From contig CM041465.1 of the NCBI GenBank assembly GCA_023213395.1, positions 207,025,741-207,089,740 on the forward strand: 64,000 bases of DNA, in the 5' to 3' direction. This document shows, in pieces, positions 59,840 to 64,000 of the stretch. The number at the start of each line of letters is the position of its first letter. Position 1 is the stretch's first letter. The notes below the pieces were generated by a model. The model saw only the letters and a program-made list of their open reading frames with translations. It searched no databases and had not been told where the DNA came from. The stretch is from Cycas panzhihuaensis (taxonomy: Eukaryota; Cycadophyta). Position numbers and translations under genes: made by a program.

Positions 59840-61040
59840 AGCTTATGGATATAGACTTTATTCAACAAAGAAAAAGTCCCTATGCCACCCCTATTATCCT
59901 AGTTTAGGAAAATGATGGGTCTTTTTAACTATGTATTGACTATTGAGAGCTCAATAAAAATATACTATTTTTTTTTTTTAACCCCTTGGTATGAGGATAT
60001 ATTAGATAAAATCCATGATGATATAATATTTTCTAAAGTTGACCTCTATTTTAAGTACTATTAAATTTTCATTATCGTTGAGATTACCACAAATTTTCCT
60101 TCTATATATACCATGGTCACTTTGAATTTGAACTCATTCCTTTTGGTCTCTATAATGCCCCTACTATATTTTAAGCCATAATAAATAAAATACTTGTACA
60201 ATATCTTCAAAAATTTGTCATCATCGTTTTTGATAGCATACTTACTTACAATTCTTATATAGCCTAATATCTCCAACATTTAGAAGTTATCCTTTAAGTC
60301 CTCACTCATTAATAACTCTATAATAAATTATCCAAATATAAATTTAGGAAATTTGACTTATAGTACCTAGGTCATATCATTTCCTTAGAGGGTGTCTAAG
60401 TTGATCCTAATAAAATCTCTATTATTATTACTTAGATAATCCCTAAAAACTCCCATTAATTATGAGTTCTCCTCATGCTCACTAGATTTTACCATTGTTT
60501 TATTAGAATTATGCTTCTCTTACTACACCCATTACTAACCTACCTAGAGAGGACATGTTTCAATGGTTTCCTGCTACTAACAAAGCCTTTAACTACATCA
60601 AAAAAATCATGAACTCCACCCTTATCTTTACCACTCTTGATTTCTCTCAAGACTTTCAACTTGAATATAACACCTTTAGTTTTGGATTGGATGTAGTACT
60701 TATATAAAATTTTCACTTTATCACATTTGAGAGTTGTAAACTTAAGGAATATGAGTGTTAACTCTTCACATATCAAACGAGGATGAATGTTATTTTGTAT
60801 GCAATGGATAAATAGTGTCAGTACCTCCTTGTATTTAAGTTCACCATTCTGATTGACCATCATAACCTCTATTATCTTCTCGACTAATTGACCTTATTTA
60901 AAGAATAGGTCAAGTGGATTTATTGACTCTAAGTATTTGATTTTACCATAACATATAAGAAAGGTAAGGATAGTACTTTTGTTGATGCTTTCTCTTATCT
61001 TTTCTTTGCTAAAATACTTTAGGATCAATAAATCATATGC
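59840..61040 (+). pseudogene. C3 reverse transcriptase and RNase H
   Basis: RT: 'FSKVDLYFKYY' near 60031-60063, 'FVIIVFDSILTYN' near 60217-60255, where FLDD reads VFDS, and 'YLGHIIS' near 60366-60386. RNase H: 'EYNTFSFGLDV'-like near 60664-60695, ending GKDSTFVDAFS near 60964-60996 (conserved NxxADALSR region). Many stops. Confidence 0.78.
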
Positions 61041-61202
61041 TTTGATTAATACATCTAACAAAATAATAGAACTATATAATAAAACTAACGAAATATACAA
61101 GAGGAACTGAGATGGATAAAGTATAGGTGAATTTATCACCATATAAGGCTCTATTTTGGTAGAGCTTCTATATAACCTCAAATGTATTATATAATACAAT
61201 GG

Positions 61203-61394
61203 TGTAGGGCTTAATTTATAAGTGACTCACTAATAGTTTGAGTGATATAATAGGCCAATTAAGCAGCAAATGAGGTAGACCTAACTTGATTATAAAATGT
61301 CATTAAATTACAATAAGGGTCACCTTAATATTACACTATGTATATAAAATTACATGACATATAAGAAATAGGATGTTATTACAAAGTTTTAACA
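61203..61394 (-). repeat. U 3' LTR
   Basis: Ends GTTTTAACA on + beside the purine tract. Left end inferred from TGTAGGGC after the last C3-like codons. Confidence 0.55.
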
Positions 61395-61429
61395 CCCTTC
61401 CTTAATAGCATCTTCATTTCTTTAGATGT

Positions 61430-61980
61430 TAAGGTCATGTTGAAACTATTTAAACTTTAATTTACTAAGTGATTTAGTCAAGATATCTACAACCTGGTCT
61501 TGAGTTGGTCGATGAACTTGGTTAATGAAGTTATTAGGAGGTTATAGCAATTGAGCTTCCTTTATGAGATTTTTATTTAAGAAGTCACTCTCTAATACCA
61601 AATGAGCTTTATAATACTTAACTGGGCCATTGGCATAAAATCTTGCCTTATTAAGTCTTTTTACAATCAACTAGATTTTCTTCAGGTGGCACATCTGTTA
61701 GCTCCTAAATGTTATTTTTGATTATAGAGTTCATTTCTTTACCTATAATTGCTTTCCATGTTTGGTCTTTGACTACCTTCTCAAATATGAAAGGCTCAAG
61801 TGTTTCAAGGACACATGCCATTAAAGTAAAATTTATAGAGTATCTCATTTTAAAAGGCCTTTTATTAGTTGTGGGAGGAGGAGGAGCATCCTTTAAAAGT
61901 TATTATACCCAGTTAGAAGGTGTTGAATACTAGTGGCTTCCACCTAAAGGTCATTAACTGAAATTGGAAGAAATGTTATG
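61430..61980 (-). pseudogene. U RT N-terminus fused to RNase H C-terminus
   Basis: Minus reading: 'FEKVVKDQTWKAIIGKEMNS', IIKNNI*ELTDVPPEENLVD, then within a few codons of CKK the text becomes RNase H tail, 'YYKAHLVLESDFLN' and 'DQVVDILTKSLSKLKFK'. The RT catalytic core with YVDD and most of RNase H are gone. An internal deletion at about 61640-61660 explains this. Confidence 0.8.
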
Positions 61981-61989
61981 CTTGCTTGA

Positions 61990-63200
61990 GTTGTTGAAGT
62001 AGATGCTACTAGAATTACTGAAGGACCTAGAGTATAGGAGGAGGTTGGTACTAGTAGCTTTAGAATTTATCCAAGAATCACTTAAGATGCACCAACTTAA
62101 TCTATAATTATAAATTAAGGTTGAGGTGGAGTTAGGTCTTATGAGTCTTCTACAAATATTACATCCTGTGTTGTGTAATCTTGGTTTCCAATCATGTCAA
62201 ACACTTTGGAGGCTTTATAACCAACTACATAGTCAAGGAAGATGTATTTTAGGCTCTTATCATCAAGCTTCTTTCTATTGTTCTTTGGAATAAGTTTATA
62301 CACCATGAATTTAAAAATCTTCAAGTGTGATACTATTAGTTTCTAACCTTACCAAGCTTCTTTAGGAGTAATGCTCCTAACTTTAACTATAGGACTTATG
62401 TTAGTTAGGTATATAGTTGTGGTTATGGCATTAGCCTAAAATCTAGTGGTAAGATTTATAACACTAAGTATGGCTTTCCCTTTATTCACTAATGCTTGAT
62501 TCATCCTTTTGGATACACTATTTTATTGTGGTGTGCAAGGTGCTACAAATTGGCATTGGATACCATGTTCCTTGCAAAAGTTATTGAACTAGTTTAAGAT
62601 GTATTCACCACCATTATCAGATCTAAGGGTCTTAGTTATCATGCTACTCTCATTCTTAATAGTAGCTTTGAACTCTTTAGATTTGTTTAGGGCTCAATGC
62701 TTATTTATCAAGAAATAGATCCATACTTTTCTTGAGAAGTCATTAATGAATGTGATGAAATACATACTCCCATTGAGTGATTGAGTTGACATGGGCCCAT
62801 AAATTTTAGAGTGGACCAACTCTAATTGTTGTGAGGCTATCCATATATTTTTGGAAGGGAAATTTTCTCTTTGTTACTTTCTCTTGAGGTATGCCTCATA
62901 TATATTATTGTATCTCTTAAATGTTTGGTAAACCATATACCAATTGGAGCCTAGATATAAGGTTTAAGCTTTGCATGTTTAAATGACCAAAGTGTTGATG
63001 CCACAGATAGTCTTTGGTATTATTTGAGATGGTAATATCCTTTGAATATGAGCATTCACCTTATTCCTGATATAAGGCAATTCTTCAATAATTACATCTT
63101 TTCCCTTATCAAGTTTAGTTATGTTAATCATTGAGTAGGGTTCATTTTATGGAGTAGTGGTAAAGGGGACACCATACAACCTATATAAGCCACCATCTTC
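61990..63200 (-). pseudogene. U integrase
   Basis: The C-terminal block is open at 62324-62139: 'YKLIPKNNRKKLDDKSLKYI' then FLDYVVGYKASKVFD, the usual copia ..LD.KS.KCIFLGY.. motif. The core lies to about 62900 (decayed), with the zinc-binding and pre-integrase region to about 63100. Confidence 0.8.
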
Positions 63201-64000
63201 ATGTCCTGTAGCCACTAGTTTTCTTATTGTATAGTTTATGATTCTACAAATACCCTAGCTAAAGAGGACATCTACATTCTATTTGCCCATTTGGCTAATA
63301 GAGAGTAGGTTCATCTTCATTCTAGGTACAAGGAACACATTATTGATGTGGTGCCTAATGTTAGAGTCCTTTAATGCTATTAGAGCCCTACCAATTTTGG
63401 TTACATTATAAGTCAAATTATCACTAAATGAGATGGTTTAAGTATAATTAGATGGGTCTCTTCTAACATCTTCTCTAAACTAGTTATATGTCTCATTGCA
63501 CTAAAATCAATGAACTAAGTATTCTCATTAAGTTAAGAAGAAAGGGCTACAAAGAATAGATTATGGGAGGAAGTATCTTAATTATCTCCCATATCGCATC
63601 CTTATTATTAATTGTTCTATTAGTTCCTTTAATTCCTCTTGGGGAACTACTACCTATGTTGAGGTCTTTCGCCTTGAGTGGGTTTAGGATTCTAATTCTA
63701 TTGGTAGAATTGGCCTTGTGGTTGGAATGATGGCCCTCCTCATGGATAATAAGGGCCTCCTCACTATTGAATAGGGTCACCTTACTATGGATAAGGGGAT
63801 CCTTATAGAGAGCATGGTCCTTTTTATTAATATCCTTATCTCTATTGAGGATAGCTTGGACTTCCTTATTGATATGAGGGTGCTTTTTATTAGTAAATTA
63901 GGGCTAGTTGTTGATAATAAGAGGCAACTTATTAGAAGCTAGGCCTAAATAATTAGCTCCCTTGATTTTACAAGAGTTGAAAATTAGTTTGCCATCTCCT
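63200..64000 (-). pseudogene. U protease region and gag, partial
   Basis: Protease-like traces at about 63220-63500. The 77-codon frame 63780-63547 (His/Asn/Arg-rich, 'HEEGHHSNHKANSTNRIRIL') looks like the linker around the Gag nucleocapsid. Continues beyond the window edge. Confidence 0.55.

Larger units (their letters stand above)
56415..61200 (+). mobile_element. Chromovirus C3, 5' part, cut by copia U
   Basis: 5' LTR, primer site, leader, gag, protease, RT and RNase H in order on +, ending near 61165-61200 in the integrase N-terminal spacer where copia U begins. Its LTR shares sequence with C1, and its gag and protease resemble C2. Decayed throughout. Confidence 0.83.
61203..64000 (-). 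mobile_element. Copia element U, 3' part, RT deleted, runs off window
   Basis: 3' LTR (about 61203-61394), purine tract complementary to 61395-61405, then minus-strand copia order outward: RNase H tail, RT N-terminus, integrase, protease region, gag. The left LTR end is uncertain because no partner is in the window. It interrupts C3. Confidence 0.8.

Overview
The window reads as repeat-filled nuclear DNA from a plant with a large genome. Reasons: every readable coding remnant is a plant-type Ty1/copia, Ty3/gypsy (chromovirus) or LINE protein; LTR elements carry primer-binding sites resembling the complement of initiator-methionine tRNA (TGGTATCAGAGC and decayed forms); and no host gene, rRNA, standard tRNA gene or prokaryotic feature is visible. 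It is very AT-rich and most copies are heavily decayed, with many in-frame TAA/TAG/TGA stops and LTR ends changed from TG to TA or CA to TA, as expected from long-term deamination of methylated cytosine. A gymnosperm or another slow-turnover plant genome would fit, but the sequence alone cannot name the species.

The layout is a set of nested insertions. Left (1-11.2 kb): the 3' part of a + strand chromovirus (C1), a gag-only copia-like element A (3752-7301, TSD TTTAC) inserted in the leader of an old element whose LTR (X1) is at 8017-8444, then a degenerate AT-rich tandem array (about 8.85-10.8 kb). Centre (11.2-37.9 kb): one minus-strand copia element, Y, whose LTRs lie 26 kb apart (11207-11509 and 37579-37871) inside a perfect TTTTC duplication. 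It has been filled by a solo LTR (14334-14867), a gag-only element Z (15189-19010) and a mixed-orientation concatemer of copia family W (20152-36744). The concatemer itself holds the youngest element of the window, copia V (27357-35684). Removing the insertions returns Y to about 5.7 kb, a normal copia length.

Right (37.9-64 kb): a + strand gypsy gag-protease fragment (G4), two further copies of LTR family X (X2, X3) with a large inverted repeat between them, and a minus-strand chromovirus C2 (44009-56322, TSD GACAT) inserted into X3. C2 has been hit by a 5'-truncated LINE in its integrase (16-bp TSD) and by a gag-protease LTR element, N (49579-54737), that carries a 1.3-kb TA-rich microsatellite. 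Removing both returns C2 to about 6.55 kb. A second chromovirus, C3 (+ strand), entered the same X3 LTR 87 bp further on and is cut by copia U, which runs off the right edge.

How the parts work together: autonomous elements normally supply Gag, protease, integrase, reverse transcriptase and RNase H. Here three elements (A, Z, N) keep LTRs, primer site, a long leader, gag and polypurine tract but lack pol, so they would have depended on partners. Two copia families (W, U) have lost the reverse transcriptase by internal deletion. Only V has long open frames, and it too is broken by frameshifts.
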